Notes: generated by a model not told the origin, from the letters alone. 64,000 bases of DNA from an uncultured Aquimarina sp. (GCA_947503835.1 CANNFM010000002.1:62001-126000); one strand, 5' to 3'; positions 17,840 to 26,771 are shown, counted from the first letter of the stretch. Program-made: numbers and translations.

Positions 17840-18773
17840 AAAACCTCCCTTATATATAGCACTTATATCATTGTTTTACTTTACCCGATGTGGTACATAC
17901 ACCAATTTTTATAGTCATACCTTCACCTCTATTCCTGACACTACTATTTCTGAGGTGTATCGATTAGATTTAAGCCATAAAAATCTAGATTCTATACCAT
18001 ACAATATCACAAAAGCAAAAAACCTAAGAATGCTTAATGTAAGTGGTAACCCCAATTTAGACTTGGCAAGAGTATTTCAAAAAATAGCGTCACCAAAAGA
18101 TTTAGAAATATTAATTCTTGACAGCTTAGCGATATCCAATATGCCTGAATCTATACAAAAGTTTTCAAATCTTAAACAATTATCAATAGCATATAACCCT
18201 GATTTGGATCTTAAACAAGTTGTTGAAATAATTCCGAAAGATCAATTAGAGTTTTTAAACCTTAAAGGAAATGATATTGAAAAATTGCCAGATAATATCA
18301 TTAAGCTAAAAGCTCTAAAAGACTTAAACGTGTCATACAATACATTAACAGATCTAAATAGCTATGTTCTTTTAGCCGAATTATCAAAACTTTATTCGTT
18401 ATGGATTGATCATAATAATTTGAAAGAATTACCTGAAACCATTGGAAACCTTACACAATTACGATTTTTATATTTGGATCATAACCAATTGGAAGAATTA
18501 CCAAATTCTATGTCTGCAATGAATACAGTATGGGTAATTCATGCAGGATACAACCAGTTTCAGGAATTACCAAAGGTTTTTACCGAAATGAAGTCTCTAT
18601 TTATGGTTCATATTAACAACAATAATATACAATCTATTCCTCAAGTATATGAAACAGATAAATACCCATTAGCCGGTTTAATTTTGGATAATAATCCTAT
18701 TTCAGAAAAAGAACGCCTTAAAGCAAAAAAAACATTCAAAGATTTTTTTCTACTTTCTTTTAAGCAAGAATAA
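17832..18773 (+). CDS. leucine-rich-repeat lipoprotein
   Basis: 313 residues. Lipoprotein signal with Cys20 (LFYFTRCGT). Then about ten leucine-rich repeats from residue 40 to 295, 22-25 residues each, of the pattern LxxLxLxxNxLxxLPxxI: YRLDLSHKNLDSIP, LEFLNLKGNDIEKLP, LYSLWIDHNNLKELP, LRFLYLDHNQLEELP, LAGLILDNNPIS. A curved binding scaffold at the cell envelope, likely for protein contacts. Its start overlaps the preceding gene by 8 bases, so the two are made together. If the upstream gene is a toxin-like effector this could be its partner; there is no direct evidence. Confidence 0.85.
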   Translation: MIRKPPLYIALISLFYFTRCGTYTNFYSHTFTSIPDTTISEVYRLDLSHKNLDSIPYNITKAKNLRMLNVSGNPNLDLARVFQKIASPKDLEILILDSLAISNMPESIQKFSNLKQLSIAYNPDLDLKQVVEIIPKDQLEFLNLKGNDIEKLPDNIIKLKALKDLNVSYNTLTDLNSYVLLAELSKLYSLWIDHNNLKELPETIGNLTQLRFLYLDHNQLEELPNSMSAMNTVWVIHAGYNQFQELPKVFTEMKSLFMVHINNNNIQSIPQVYETDKYPLAGLILDNNPISEKERLKAKKTFKDFFLLSFKQE

Positions 18774-18790
18774 AAAATATCGCAAAGAAA

Positions 18791-20329
18791 TTAGTATTCG
18801 GATGTTCCTCTATCATTAACTGGTGTTTTAAACAATTCTAAAAAGGCTGAGCCTATATGTGAAGTAATATCCGATGCTATTAACCCTTCAAAACCGGTTT
18901 GTAATGCCGCTATATCTCCAGAACTTCCATGTAAATAAACTCCAAAAACAGTTGCTTGCAGAGGATCGTATCCTTGTGAGAGCAACCCGGTTATTATTCC
19001 GGTTAACACATCTCCACTTCCTGCAGTTGCCATCCCTGGATTTCCGGTATTATTTATATAGATTTGATCGCCATATACAATAATAGAATTAGCTCCTTTG
19101 ATAACCATAATGCAACGATGTTGTTTTGAAAAGGATTTTGCTTTTTCAATTTTCTCAAAATCATCACTCCATACTCCAATTAGCCTTTCTAATTCCTTTG
19201 GGTGCGGAGTTATAATCGTATTTTCTTGAAGATGATCCAGCAGTTCTGGATGTTTTGACAATATATTAATCCCATCTGCATCAATAACTAATGGGGATGT
19301 ATTTTCTTTTAAAAATTCTCTAAAAGCTTTTATTGTTTTTTCGTTTGTTCCAAGTCCAATTCCGATTCCTACTGCAGAGGGTTTAAAATCAAGGTTGATT
19401 TCTGCAAGTTCATCATCATCATCTGTAATTACCATAGCTTCAGGCACTGCAGTTTGTATCACTTCATATCCACATTCTGGCACATAGGCTGTAACCAAAC
19501 CAGCTCCCGTTCGTAGTGCTGATTTTGTAGCTAAAACTACACTTCCAATTTTACCATAACTCCCTCCTACTAATACACAATGTCCATAGGTACCTTTATG
19601 GCTATATTTATGTCGTGAGCGATACAGAGGTATTACTTCATTTTTACTAATTAACTCTGCAATTCCGGGTTGTTCTTGCAAATAATTACGATCTAGTCCT
19701 ATGTCAATTACTTCAAGATCTTGAGTATATATTCCTGTTTGTGGTAAAAAGAAGATCAACTTTGGCAGTTGAAATGTAACCGTTATACTTGCAAAAATGA
19801 CTCCTTGAGGATCTTCTGGTGCATTATTGGCATATAGCCCAGAAGGAATATCAACCGATAGTGTAAAACTCCTTGAATTATTTATATGCTTAATTAAGGA
19901 GATCACCCAAGGTAACAAAGGTCTATTTAGACCTATCCCAAAAATCGCATCAATTACCATATCATTAGATTGTATGGCCGGAAAATCTTCTTCAGACTTT
20001 AATTGCACAGGCCATTCTTTAGCAATTTCTTTAAGACGATCATAATTTGCCAGAAATTCTTTTGAGCGATTATCACTAAAATTAACAATATAACTCTTCA
20101 CATTATATCCATGCGTTATCAATAATCGTGAAATAACCAAACCATCACCTCCATTATTACCAATCCCGCAAAAAACATGAATAAGAATAGGTGCACCTTG
20201 CAATTTTTCATGAATTAAATTAAACGTTTTTGTTGCGGCCTGTTCCATTAATTCTAACGAATTGATTTTTTGGGACTTCATGGTAGCTTCATCTGCCATT
20301 CGCATTTGTTGCGCAGAAAATATTTTCAT
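18791..20329 (-). CDS. nnr: bifunctional NAD(P)HX epimerase/dehydratase
   Basis: 512 residues, a fusion of two repair enzymes. The N-terminal domain (about 1-215) is the epimerase YjeF_N, with VFCGIGNNGGDGLVISRLL and the pocket Asp in VIDAIFGIGLNRP. The C-terminal domain (about 225-500) is the ADP/ATP-dependent dehydratase with LVGGSYGKIGSVVLA, ITPHPKELERL and NPGMATAGSGDVLTGII. Together they restore NADH and NADPH from hydrated forms. Cytoplasmic housekeeping gene, convergent with the LRR lipoprotein gene with 17 bases between. Confidence 0.95.
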   Translation of the reverse strand: MKIFSAQQMRMADEATMKSQKINSLELMEQAATKTFNLIHEKLQGAPILIHVFCGIGNNGGDGLVISRLLITHGYNVKSYIVNFSDNRSKEFLANYDRLKEIAKEWPVQLKSEEDFPAIQSNDMVIDAIFGIGLNRPLLPWVISLIKHINNSRSFTLSVDIPSGLYANNAPEDPQGVIFASITVTFQLPKLIFFLPQTGIYTQDLEVIDIGLDRNYLQEQPGIAELISKNEVIPLYRSRHKYSHKGTYGHCVLVGGSYGKIGSVVLATKSALRTGAGLVTAYVPECGYEVIQTAVPEAMVITDDDDELAEINLDFKPSAVGIGIGLGTNEKTIKAFREFLKENTSPLVIDADGINILSKHPELLDHLQENTIITPHPKELERLIGVWSDDFEKIEKAKSFSKQHRCIMVIKGANSIIVYGDQIYINNTGNPGMATAGSGDVLTGIITGLLSQGYDPLQATVFGVYLHGSSGDIAALQTGFEGLIASDITSHIGSAFLELFKTPVNDRGTSEY

Positions 20330-20509
20330 TTATTTTTTTGATTTTATAATTGTACTAGAGCATTAATGAATTAAATAATTATAGTATTTTTATACGAGTG
20401 ATTTCATTTACTTTTTTAGGAATTCTATAATGAAAGAAGTCCTAAATTACTGAATTAACAAAAGTTTAAGGATAGTATTAATTTAATTTTCTTTAAAAGT
20501 AAAAAATTA

Positions 20510-20517
20510 TACATTTG
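20510..20517 (+). promoter_or_regulatory. -7 box of the threonine operon
   Basis: TACATTTG, exact TAnnTTTG match, 22 bases before the ATG of the leader ORF at 20540. No clear -33 TTG. It places transcription start about 20523-20526, far (over 220 bases) from thrA, leaving a long leader. Confidence 0.55.
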
Positions 20518-20539
20518 AATTATAATATAAGGCAAACTA

Positions 20540-20650
20540 ATGTTTAGTACCGTTTATATCTCAACTTTTTTGATCATGTTAGAAACGATTATCGTATCTG
20601 AGATAACTTCTATTATGGGTACTACGAGTATTATTACCCCTAGGGGTTAA
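20540..20650 (+). CDS. Thr/Ile-rich leader peptide of the threonine operon (candidate)
   Basis: 36-codon ORF, ATG at 20540, TAA at 20648. It contains 7 Thr and 8 Ile codons, crowded near the end (MGTTSIITPRG), as expected for an attenuator sensing the end products threonine and isoleucine; enterobacterial thrL is likewise rich in Thr/Ile. An in-frame ATG at 20576 gives a 24-residue version with the same end. It starts about 15 bases after the predicted transcription start and ends 98 bases before thrA. The product would have no other role. What is missing is a textbook terminator with a long U-run after it. Confidence 0.6.
   Translation: MFSTVYISTFLIMLETIIVSEITSIMGTTSIITPRG
20636..20647 (+). 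promoter_or_regulatory. palindrome over the end of the leader ORF
   Basis: ACCCCTAGGGGT is a perfect 12-base palindrome over the last Thr, Pro, Arg, Gly codons, followed by a T/A-rich stretch. It could form a short GC-rich hairpin (stem of 4 with a tetraloop) and pause or end transcription when the ribosome does not cover it. An upstream TTATC/GATAA pair (about 20589-20606) could be a competing stem. Weak as a classical terminator. Confidence 0.3.
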
Positions 20651-20748
20651 TTTATTTCATATCATCGCCAAAAAAAGTAGGTAGTTTATAAAAACAAATA
20701 ACGACCGAAAACAAGCCTCAACATTAATTTCAATTTAAAAAAAATATT

Positions 20749-23193
20749 ATGAACGTTCTAAAATTTGGAGGTTCTTCTGTTGCTAATTCTGCAACTATAG
20801 AAAAGGTAATAGAAATAATAAATAAACAATCAAAAAAACAACCTATATCTGTAGTTGTCTCTGCCATGGGAGGAATAACAGATCTGCTAATAAAAACGGG
20901 GAAAGAAGCTTCTGAAAATGATGAAAATTACAAAAACACACTTTTAGAAATCGAGAAAATACACCTCGAAGCAATAAAAAAACTAATACCTGTTGTCTCA
21001 CAAAGTGCTATCATTAGCAAAGTGAAAGCAGAGCTAAACACCTTAGAATCTTTGTGTGTAGGAGTTTTTCTGTTAAGTGAATTATCTCCAAAAACTGAAG
21101 CCGTAATAGCTAGTTTCGGTGAGATGCTATCATCTTATATTATTACAGAAGCCGCTAAAGTAAAAGGACTGGATATTGTTCTAAAGGATTCTAGAGATCT
21201 CATTGTTAAAACTGTAAATTCTAAAACGGCAATTGATTATAAAGAAACAAACCGAAGGATTAAAGAGTATTCTGATAAGAATACACATAAAATTAGTCTT
21301 TTTCCCGGGTTTGTTGCTAGAACACAAGATGGAGAACCTACTACATTAGGGAGAGGTGGTTCAGATTTTACTGCAGCCATTCTTGCGGCGGCTCTTGATG
21401 CCGGTGAATTACAAATATGGACAGATGTAAGTGGTATGTACACCGCTAATCCCAAATTAGTAAACCAAGCAAAGCCCGTTCATCATATTTCATATTTAGA
21501 AGCGATGGAGCTTTCACATTTTGGAGCTAAAGTAATTTATCCCCCTACCATACAACCTGTATTGGAAAAAGATATTCCGATTGTTATAAAAAACACCTTT
21601 GAACCCCAAGATAGAGGTACCCTTATTACAAGAAAAGTAGATAACCTTAAGAACCCAGTTACTGGTATTACACATATTGATAGTGTAGCAATCCTCTCAC
21701 TTGAAGGTAGTGGAATGATTGGTATCCCAGGGTTTTCAAAACGTTTATTCGAAGCGCTTTTTTTAGAAAACATCAATGTAATTCTAATTACACAAGCGTC
21801 ATCAGAGCATTCTATATGTTTAGCGGTTGATGCTTCTGAAGCTGTAAAAGCAAAAACAATTCTAGATGCCACTTTTGAGTTTGAAATTTCTAAACACAAA
21901 GTTAATGCTGTAAAAATTGAAAATGATGTCGCCATTGTTGCCCTGGTAGGTGATAATATGTATCATCATCAAGGACTAAGTGGTAAAATGTTTAGTACTC
22001 TTGGTAAAAACAATGTAAATATCAGAGCCATTGCTCAGGGTGCGTCAGAGAAAAACATTTCTGTTGTAATTGAGAAAAAAGATATTAAAAAAGCACTCAA
22101 TACACTTCATGAACGATTCTTTGAAGTAAAAACTAAACAGCTAAACTTATTTGTTACCGGAGTCGGAAATGTAGGAAGCAAATTAATCGAACAGTTAGAG
22201 CAACAAAAAAAATATTTGAAAGATAAATTGCGCTTAAAAATTCGAGTGGTTGGTTTATCAAACTCTAGAAAAATGGTTTTTAATGAAAGCGGAATAGATC
22301 TTAATTCATGGGAAACAGAACTATCAAAAGGAAAAAAAGCTAATGCCCTTGAGTTTTTTAATACTGCAAAAGAAATGAACCTGCGTAATTCTATTTTTGT
22401 AGATAATACAGCTAATCCAGATATTGCAAAAGTTTATAAACATTACTTAGCCGAGAGTATGGCGGTAGTTACCTGTAACAAAATTGCCTGTGCAGATGAG
22501 TATACTAACTATGAAGAGTTACAAGATTTGTCACGAAAATTTAACGCTTCATTTTTGTATGAAACTAATGTTGGCGCAGGATTACCAATCATTGACACGC
22601 TAAATAATCTAATTGCTTCTGGAGATAATATTCACAAAATACAAGCGGTACTATCAGGGAGTCTAAATTTTGTGTTCAACAATTATAATGAAGGAGTAAC
22701 GTTTCACGACGTTGTAAAACAAGCACAGGAAGAAGGATACACAGAACCTGATCCGAAAATAGATTTAAGTGGAGTCGATGTAGCTCGTAAGATTCTTATT
22801 CTTGCCCGAGAAAGCGGTAAAGTTATGGAACTTGAAAATATCGAAAAGGAAGCTTTTTTACCACAAGAAAGCTTAGAGACTACGAATAATGAGGACTTCT
22901 TCCAGTCATTAAAAGATAATGAAGGTCATTTTAAAACTATTCTTGATGAAGCTAATAAAAAGGATTGTCGATTAAAATATGTCGCACAATATGAAGATGA
23001 AAAAGCAAAGGTAGGTCTACAAAATATCCCTGCAGATCACCCTTTTTATAATCTAGAAGGAAGTGATAATATTGTACTTTTTTATACAGATAGATATCCA
23101 AAACACCCTCTAATTGTTAAAGGAGCAGGGGCCGGTGCAGACGTAACTGCTTCAGGAATTTTTGCAGATATCATACGAATTGGTAAAAAATAG
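20749..23193 (+). CDS. thrA: bifunctional aspartate kinase/homoserine dehydrogenase I
   Basis: 814 residues. Aspartokinase domain 1-290 (MNVLKFGGSSVANSATIEK, then TLGRGGSDFTAAILAAAL), two ACT regulatory domains about 310-455 (NVILITQASSEHSICLAVD, VNIRAIAQGASEKNISVVI), homoserine dehydrogenase about 465-814 (LFVTGVGNVGSKLIEQL, VTCNKIACADEY, YETNVGAGLPIIDTL, GYTEPDPKIDLSGVDVARK). It catalyses the first and third steps from aspartate to threonine; the ACT domains give feedback control by threonine. First structural gene of the thr operon, 98 bases after the leader ORF and 6 bases before thrB. Confidence 0.97.
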   Translation: MNVLKFGGSSVANSATIEKVIEIINKQSKKQPISVVVSAMGGITDLLIKTGKEASENDENYKNTLLEIEKIHLEAIKKLIPVVSQSAIISKVKAELNTLESLCVGVFLLSELSPKTEAVIASFGEMLSSYIITEAAKVKGLDIVLKDSRDLIVKTVNSKTAIDYKETNRRIKEYSDKNTHKISLFPGFVARTQDGEPTTLGRGGSDFTAAILAAALDAGELQIWTDVSGMYTANPKLVNQAKPVHHISYLEAMELSHFGAKVIYPPTIQPVLEKDIPIVIKNTFEPQDRGTLITRKVDNLKNPVTGITHIDSVAILSLEGSGMIGIPGFSKRLFEALFLENINVILITQASSEHSICLAVDASEAVKAKTILDATFEFEISKHKVNAVKIENDVAIVALVGDNMYHHQGLSGKMFSTLGKNNVNIRAIAQGASEKNISVVIEKKDIKKALNTLHERFFEVKTKQLNLFVTGVGNVGSKLIEQLEQQKKYLKDKLRLKIRVVGLSNSRKMVFNESGIDLNSWETELSKGKKANALEFFNTAKEMNLRNSIFVDNTANPDIAKVYKHYLAESMAVVTCNKIACADEYTNYEELQDLSRKFNASFLYETNVGAGLPIIDTLNNLIASGDNIHKIQAVLSGSLNFVFNNYNEGVTFHDVVKQAQEEGYTEPDPKIDLSGVDVARKILILARESGKVMELENIEKEAFLPQESLETTNNEDFFQSLKDNEGHFKTILDEANKKDCRLKYVAQYEDEKAKVGLQNIPADHPFYNLEGSDNIVLFYTDRYPKHPLIVKGAGAGADVTASGIFADIIRIGKK

Positions 23194-23199
23194 ATCAAA

Positions 23200-24120
23200 A
23201 TGAAAAGTATCAAAATATTTGCTCCCGCCACTGTAGCTAATCTTTCGTGTGGATTTGATGTCTTAGGATGTTGTCTTGATAATGTAGGAGATGAAATGAT
23301 TATTTCTCTCGTTTCAGAACCCGGGGTAAAAATTACAAAAATTGAAGGAGCAAATCTTCCTAAAGAAACTCATAAGAATGTTGCTGGTGTAGCAGTAGAA
23401 GCGCTACTCGAAACCTATGGTAAAAATATAGGAGTTCATATAGAAATTTATAAGAAAATTAAAGCTGGTAGCGGAATCGGTAGTAGCGCCGCAAGTAGTG
23501 CAGGTGCAGTTTGGGCTGTTAACCATCTTTTGGATCAACCATTTACCGCCAAAGAATTAGTGAAATTTGCAATGGAAGGAGAAAAATTGGCAAGCGGTAA
23601 TGCCCATGCAGATAATGTGGCCCCTGCCCTTTTAGGTGGTTTTACTTTGGTTCGTAGTTATGATCCATTAGATGTTATAAAACTTCATGCTCCAAAAGAT
23701 TTGATCATGACCGTAATTCATCCACAAATCGAAGTAAAAACTTCAGATTCTCGATCCGTTATCAAACATAACGTTTCTCTAAAGCAAGCTATTCAGCAAT
23801 GGGGTAATGTAGGGGGATTGGTTGCTGGATTATTTACCGAAGATTATAACCTTATCGGCCGTAGTCTTGAGGATGTTATTATAGAACCTTTACGATCTAT
23901 ATTAATTCCAGAATTTAAAGCAGTAAAAGAAGCCGCAGTTTCAAAAGGTGCTTTGGGGTGTGGTATTTCGGGCTCTGGGCCTTCAATTTTCGCATTAAGC
24001 AAAGGAAAAGAAACGGCTAACCTTGTTGCCGAAGCTATACGAGAAGTATACAGTAAAACAGGCCTTGACTTTGATATTCATGTCTCAAAAATAAACGAGC
24101 AAGGGGTCAGAATAATTTAA
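23200..24120 (+). CDS. thrB: homoserine kinase
   Basis: 306 residues, a GHMP-family kinase: APATVANLSCGFDVLG at the N-terminus, ATP loop KAGSGIGSSAASSAGAVWA at about residue 88, and GCGISGSGPSIFAL near 265. It phosphorylates homoserine for threonine synthase. Spacing is 6 bases from thrA and 5 bases to the next gene, so a tightly packed operon. Cytoplasmic. Nothing unusual in the catalytic motifs. Confidence 0.97.
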   Translation: MKSIKIFAPATVANLSCGFDVLGCCLDNVGDEMIISLVSEPGVKITKIEGANLPKETHKNVAGVAVEALLETYGKNIGVHIEIYKKIKAGSGIGSSAASSAGAVWAVNHLLDQPFTAKELVKFAMEGEKLASGNAHADNVAPALLGGFTLVRSYDPLDVIKLHAPKDLIMTVIHPQIEVKTSDSRSVIKHNVSLKQAIQQWGNVGGLVAGLFTEDYNLIGRSLEDVIIEPLRSILIPEFKAVKEAAVSKGALGCGISGSGPSIFALSKGKETANLVAEAIREVYSKTGLDFDIHVSKINEQGVRII

Positions 24121-24125
24121 TAAAT

Positions 24126-24488
24126 ATGAAAGAAATCAAAAAAATATCAAGCGGAGCGCCATGGGAAGATATTGTAGGATATTCTAGAGCTATTAAAATT
24201 GGCGACACTATTGAAATAGCAGGAACAACGGCTAAAGGAGAAGACGAATACCAACAAACCATTGCGATTATAAAAATTGCCGAGAAAGCTCTAAAAGAAC
24301 TTGGAGCAGATTTAAGTAATGTTGTGAGAACAAGAATGTACTGCACTAACATTTCTAATTGGGAAAAGATTGGTAAGGCGCACGGTGAGTTTTTTAGTGA
24401 AATAAAACCGGTAGCCACTATGGTCGAAGTTTCAAAATTGATTTCACAAGAAACTTTAGTGGAAATAGAGTTCTCTGCAATTATATAA
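24126..24488 (+). CDS. Rid family protein (YjgF/YER057c/UK114) without the deaminase Arg
   Basis: 120 residues, a typical Rid chorismate-mutase-like fold: AIKIGDTIEIAGTTAKG, ALKELGADLSNVVRTRMYC, and the final VEIEFSAII. RidA clears reactive enamines released by PLP dehydratases such as threonine dehydratase. The canonical catalytic Arg lies in PARSCVEV; here the block is PVATMVEV, so that Arg is lost and this belongs to a Rid subgroup that lacks proven imine deaminase activity. It sits between thrB and thrC, 5 and 23 bases away, so it is made with the threonine enzymes. Its start at 24126 gives a normal N-terminus. Confidence 0.88.
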   Translation: MKEIKKISSGAPWEDIVGYSRAIKIGDTIEIAGTTAKGEDEYQQTIAIIKIAEKALKELGADLSNVVRTRMYCTNISNWEKIGKAHGEFFSEIKPVATMVEVSKLISQETLVEIEFSAII

Positions 24489-24511
24489 ATACGATAAAGA
24501 ATAAAAGAATA

Positions 24512-25804
24512 ATGCAATATTATAGCTTAAACAACAATACAATAAAAGCATCCTTTTCTGAAGCTGTTATCAAAGGAATAGCCCCAGATAAAGGATTATA
24601 CTTTCCAGGAAACATAAAACAATTACCACAATCTTTCTTCGATACTATCGAGGATTTAGACAACGTAGAGATTGCATATCAGGCAATTCAACAATTTGTT
24701 GGAGACGAAATCCCAGAAGCCGAATTAAGGGATATTCTTGCCGATGTTTTAAATTTTGAATTTCCGGTGGTAGAAATTGAAGACAATATAGCTACACTCG
24801 AATTGTTTCATGGGCCTACGATGGCATTTAAGGATGTAGGAGCTCGTTTTATGGCGCGCTGTCTTGGATATTTTAACAAAGACAATAATAATCAGGTAAC
24901 TGTTTTAGTTGCAACATCAGGAGATACTGGCGGCGCGGTGGCCAATGGATTCTTAGGGGTTAAAGGTGTAGATGTAGTTATCCTATATCCTTCGGGAAAA
25001 GTGAGTGACATACAAGAAAGGCAATTAACTACTCTTGGGCAAAATATTACTGCATTAGAAATTGATGGCGTGTTTGATGATTGTCAGGATATGGTTAAGA
25101 CAGCATTTTTAGACAAAGATATAACAGATCATAGGCAGTTAACATCAGCCAATTCTATTAATGTGGCCAGATGGTTACCTCAACTGCTTTACTTTTTATT
25201 TGCGTACAAACAAGTTAAAAGCAAAGGAAAAGACATTGTTTTTTCTGTACCTAGTGGAAATTTTGGAAACATCTGTGCAGGTATAGTAGCCCATAAATTA
25301 GGATTGCCAGTAAAACATTTCATTGCATCGACCAATATTAATGACACTGTTGTTCGATATTTAAAAACTTCTGAATATGACCCAAAACCATCAAAAGCAA
25401 CAATTTCTAATGCTATGGATGTAGGAAACCCAAGTAATTTTATTAGAATACAGCGGCTTTTTAATAATAATTTCGAGGAGTTAAAAAATCATTTTTCTGC
25501 CTATAGTTTCGATGATGATCAAACTAAAGATGCTATGAGAAAAATATATGATAGCACAGAGTATATTGCAGACCCTCATGGTGCTGTAGGATATTTAGGA
25601 CTTAAAAAACAAGAGCTAAAAGATAATGATTACGGTATTTTTTTAGAAACCGCACATCCCGTAAAATTTATGGATATTGTTGAAGAAACCATAAATGTTA
25701 CTTTAGAAATCCCTCCTCAAATACAAAAGGTGATGAACAAGGAAAAGAAAAGCTTTTCGATAAAAAGCTATAAAGAAGTAAAGGAGTTCTTATTAAAAAA
25801 ATAA
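24512..25804 (+). CDS. thrC: threonine synthase
   Basis: 430 residues. PLP lysine in TMAFKDVGARFMARCLG (about residue 108), ATSGDTGGAVANGFLG binds the phosphate of PLP, and SANSINVARWLPQLLY is typical of the long bacterial form. Converts O-phosphohomoserine to threonine; last gene of the thr operon (leader-thrA-thrB-rid-thrC). A 14-base hairpin overlaps its stop codon, so termination probably happens right at its end. Confidence 0.96.
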   Translation: MQYYSLNNNTIKASFSEAVIKGIAPDKGLYFPGNIKQLPQSFFDTIEDLDNVEIAYQAIQQFVGDEIPEAELRDILADVLNFEFPVVEIEDNIATLELFHGPTMAFKDVGARFMARCLGYFNKDNNNQVTVLVATSGDTGGAVANGFLGVKGVDVVILYPSGKVSDIQERQLTTLGQNITALEIDGVFDDCQDMVKTAFLDKDITDHRQLTSANSINVARWLPQLLYFLFAYKQVKSKGKDIVFSVPSGNFGNICAGIVAHKLGLPVKHFIASTNINDTVVRYLKTSEYDPKPSKATISNAMDVGNPSNFIRIQRLFNNNFEELKNHFSAYSFDDDQTKDAMRKIYDSTEYIADPHGAVGYLGLKKQELKDNDYGIFLETAHPVKFMDIVEETINVTLEIPPQIQKVMNKEKKSFSIKSYKEVKEFLLKK

Positions 25805-25814
25805 GAACTCCTTT
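25780..25814. terminator. hairpin over the thrC stop codon
   Basis: Perfect 14-base stem (25780-25793 with 25801-25814), arm AAAGGAGTTCTTAT, loop of 7 bases mostly A. The thrC stop at 25802-25804 lies in the right arm. The following bases ACTTGATTTTG are only moderately T-rich. It also faces the convergent M28-like gene. Confidence 0.6.
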
Positions 25815-25842
25815 ACTTGATTTTGTATTCTATCTAATTTTA

Positions 25843-26730
25843 TTATTCAGCTTTGGCCATTGCCCTCATTACACTATATACAATACTAGTGGTTGAAGCA
25901 AGATATTTAAAATTGACCGTAGTGTATTTATCAGAACTTTGTTTAACAAATGGGGAGTTATCCGCATTTTTTAGTTCAGCAGTAAGTGTTACCGTATCAT
26001 ACCCAAAGTTAGAAAAGAATCTACTTTCTGGAGTTGCCACAGTTCTCTTATAAATGGGTACAGGTGACTCAAGACGATATAAAGACTCTAAGCTTAGATT
26101 AGAAGCCAACATTTCTATGGCCCTGTCTTCATCATTATCCCATCCCATATAATCAGATCTATGCATTGAATGAACATTATAGCCATCTGTTTGTAACATT
26201 TTGGTAAACATTCTGGTTCCTATCATATTACTTTTCCAATGGTCAAAAAATACGACCATAAAATTTTTGTTTCGCACTTCTAATTCGGCTAGTTTCTTTG
26301 CCACATAGTATGCGATGGCAATACCCGTAGCATTATGTATTGCACCTGGGCTATTTTCTACGGTATCATAATGAGCACAAATAATCACATACTCATCACT
26401 CCCATTAGTCGATGGGATTTTTGCATAAACATTTGTTCCCGTATATTGATTGCCTTTTTTATCTTTTACGTTATACGCATTCTTTTCAGGCTTAATGCCA
26501 ATTTCTTTAAGAGAGTTTGTCAAAAAATCAACGGTAATTTTCTTTTCAGAATTACTTGATCTACTGTTTATGGTTTTCTTACCTTTAATAGGTTCATGAC
26601 CTGTTAACTTACCAACGATTCCCCGTTGGATGTTAATAATTTCTGCTTCCATTCTTTCCTCTTCAGTTTGAGCTGGGGCTACCTGAAAAGTAAAAACAAA
26701 TACTAGTAAAAATATTCTATAATAATTCAT
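25843..26730 (-). CDS. M28-like secreted protein with lost catalytic residues
   Basis: 295 residues from the Met at 26730, which leaves a clean signal (MNYYRIFLLVFVFTFQVAPAQ); a start at 26751 would add seven residues and sits only about 6 bases after the likely transcription start. The fold is that of M28 aminopeptidases: CAHYDTV keeps the first zinc ligands, but the bridging Asp (normally GADDN) is His in GAIHNATG, the catalytic/ligand Glu pair is replaced in FFDHWKSNMIG, and the last His ligand is missing (FVKQSSDKYTTVNF). So it is probably not an active peptidase but a binding protein derived from one. Own promoter at 26764-26771. Confidence 0.8.
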   Translation of the reverse strand: MNYYRIFLLVFVFTFQVAPAQTEEERMEAEIINIQRGIVGKLTGHEPIKGKKTINSRSSNSEKKITVDFLTNSLKEIGIKPEKNAYNVKDKKGNQYTGTNVYAKIPSTNGSDEYVIICAHYDTVENSPGAIHNATGIAIAYYVAKKLAELEVRNKNFMVVFFDHWKSNMIGTRMFTKMLQTDGYNVHSMHRSDYMGWDNDEDRAIEMLASNLSLESLYRLESPVPIYKRTVATPESRFFSNFGYDTVTLTAELKNADNSPFVKQSSDKYTTVNFKYLASTTSIVYSVMRAMAKAE

Positions 26731-26763
26731 TTTGTAGGTTTTGTATTCCATTTTAATTTAACA

Positions 26764-26771
26764 CAAATTTA
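26764..26771 (-). promoter_or_regulatory. putative -7 box of the M28-like gene
   Basis: Minus-strand TAAATTTG, exact TAnnTTTG match, 13 bases ahead of an ATG at 26751 and 34 ahead of the ATG at 26730; the latter spacing is the more usual, supporting the shorter protein. Confidence 0.5.

Noticed and set aside
21537..21935. 132-codon frame on the minus strand
   Set aside because: Antisense shadow of thrA.
24107..24517. 136-codon frame on the minus strand
   Set aside because: Antisense shadow of the Rid gene in the thr operon; no homology pattern and it would overlap thrB and thrC ends.
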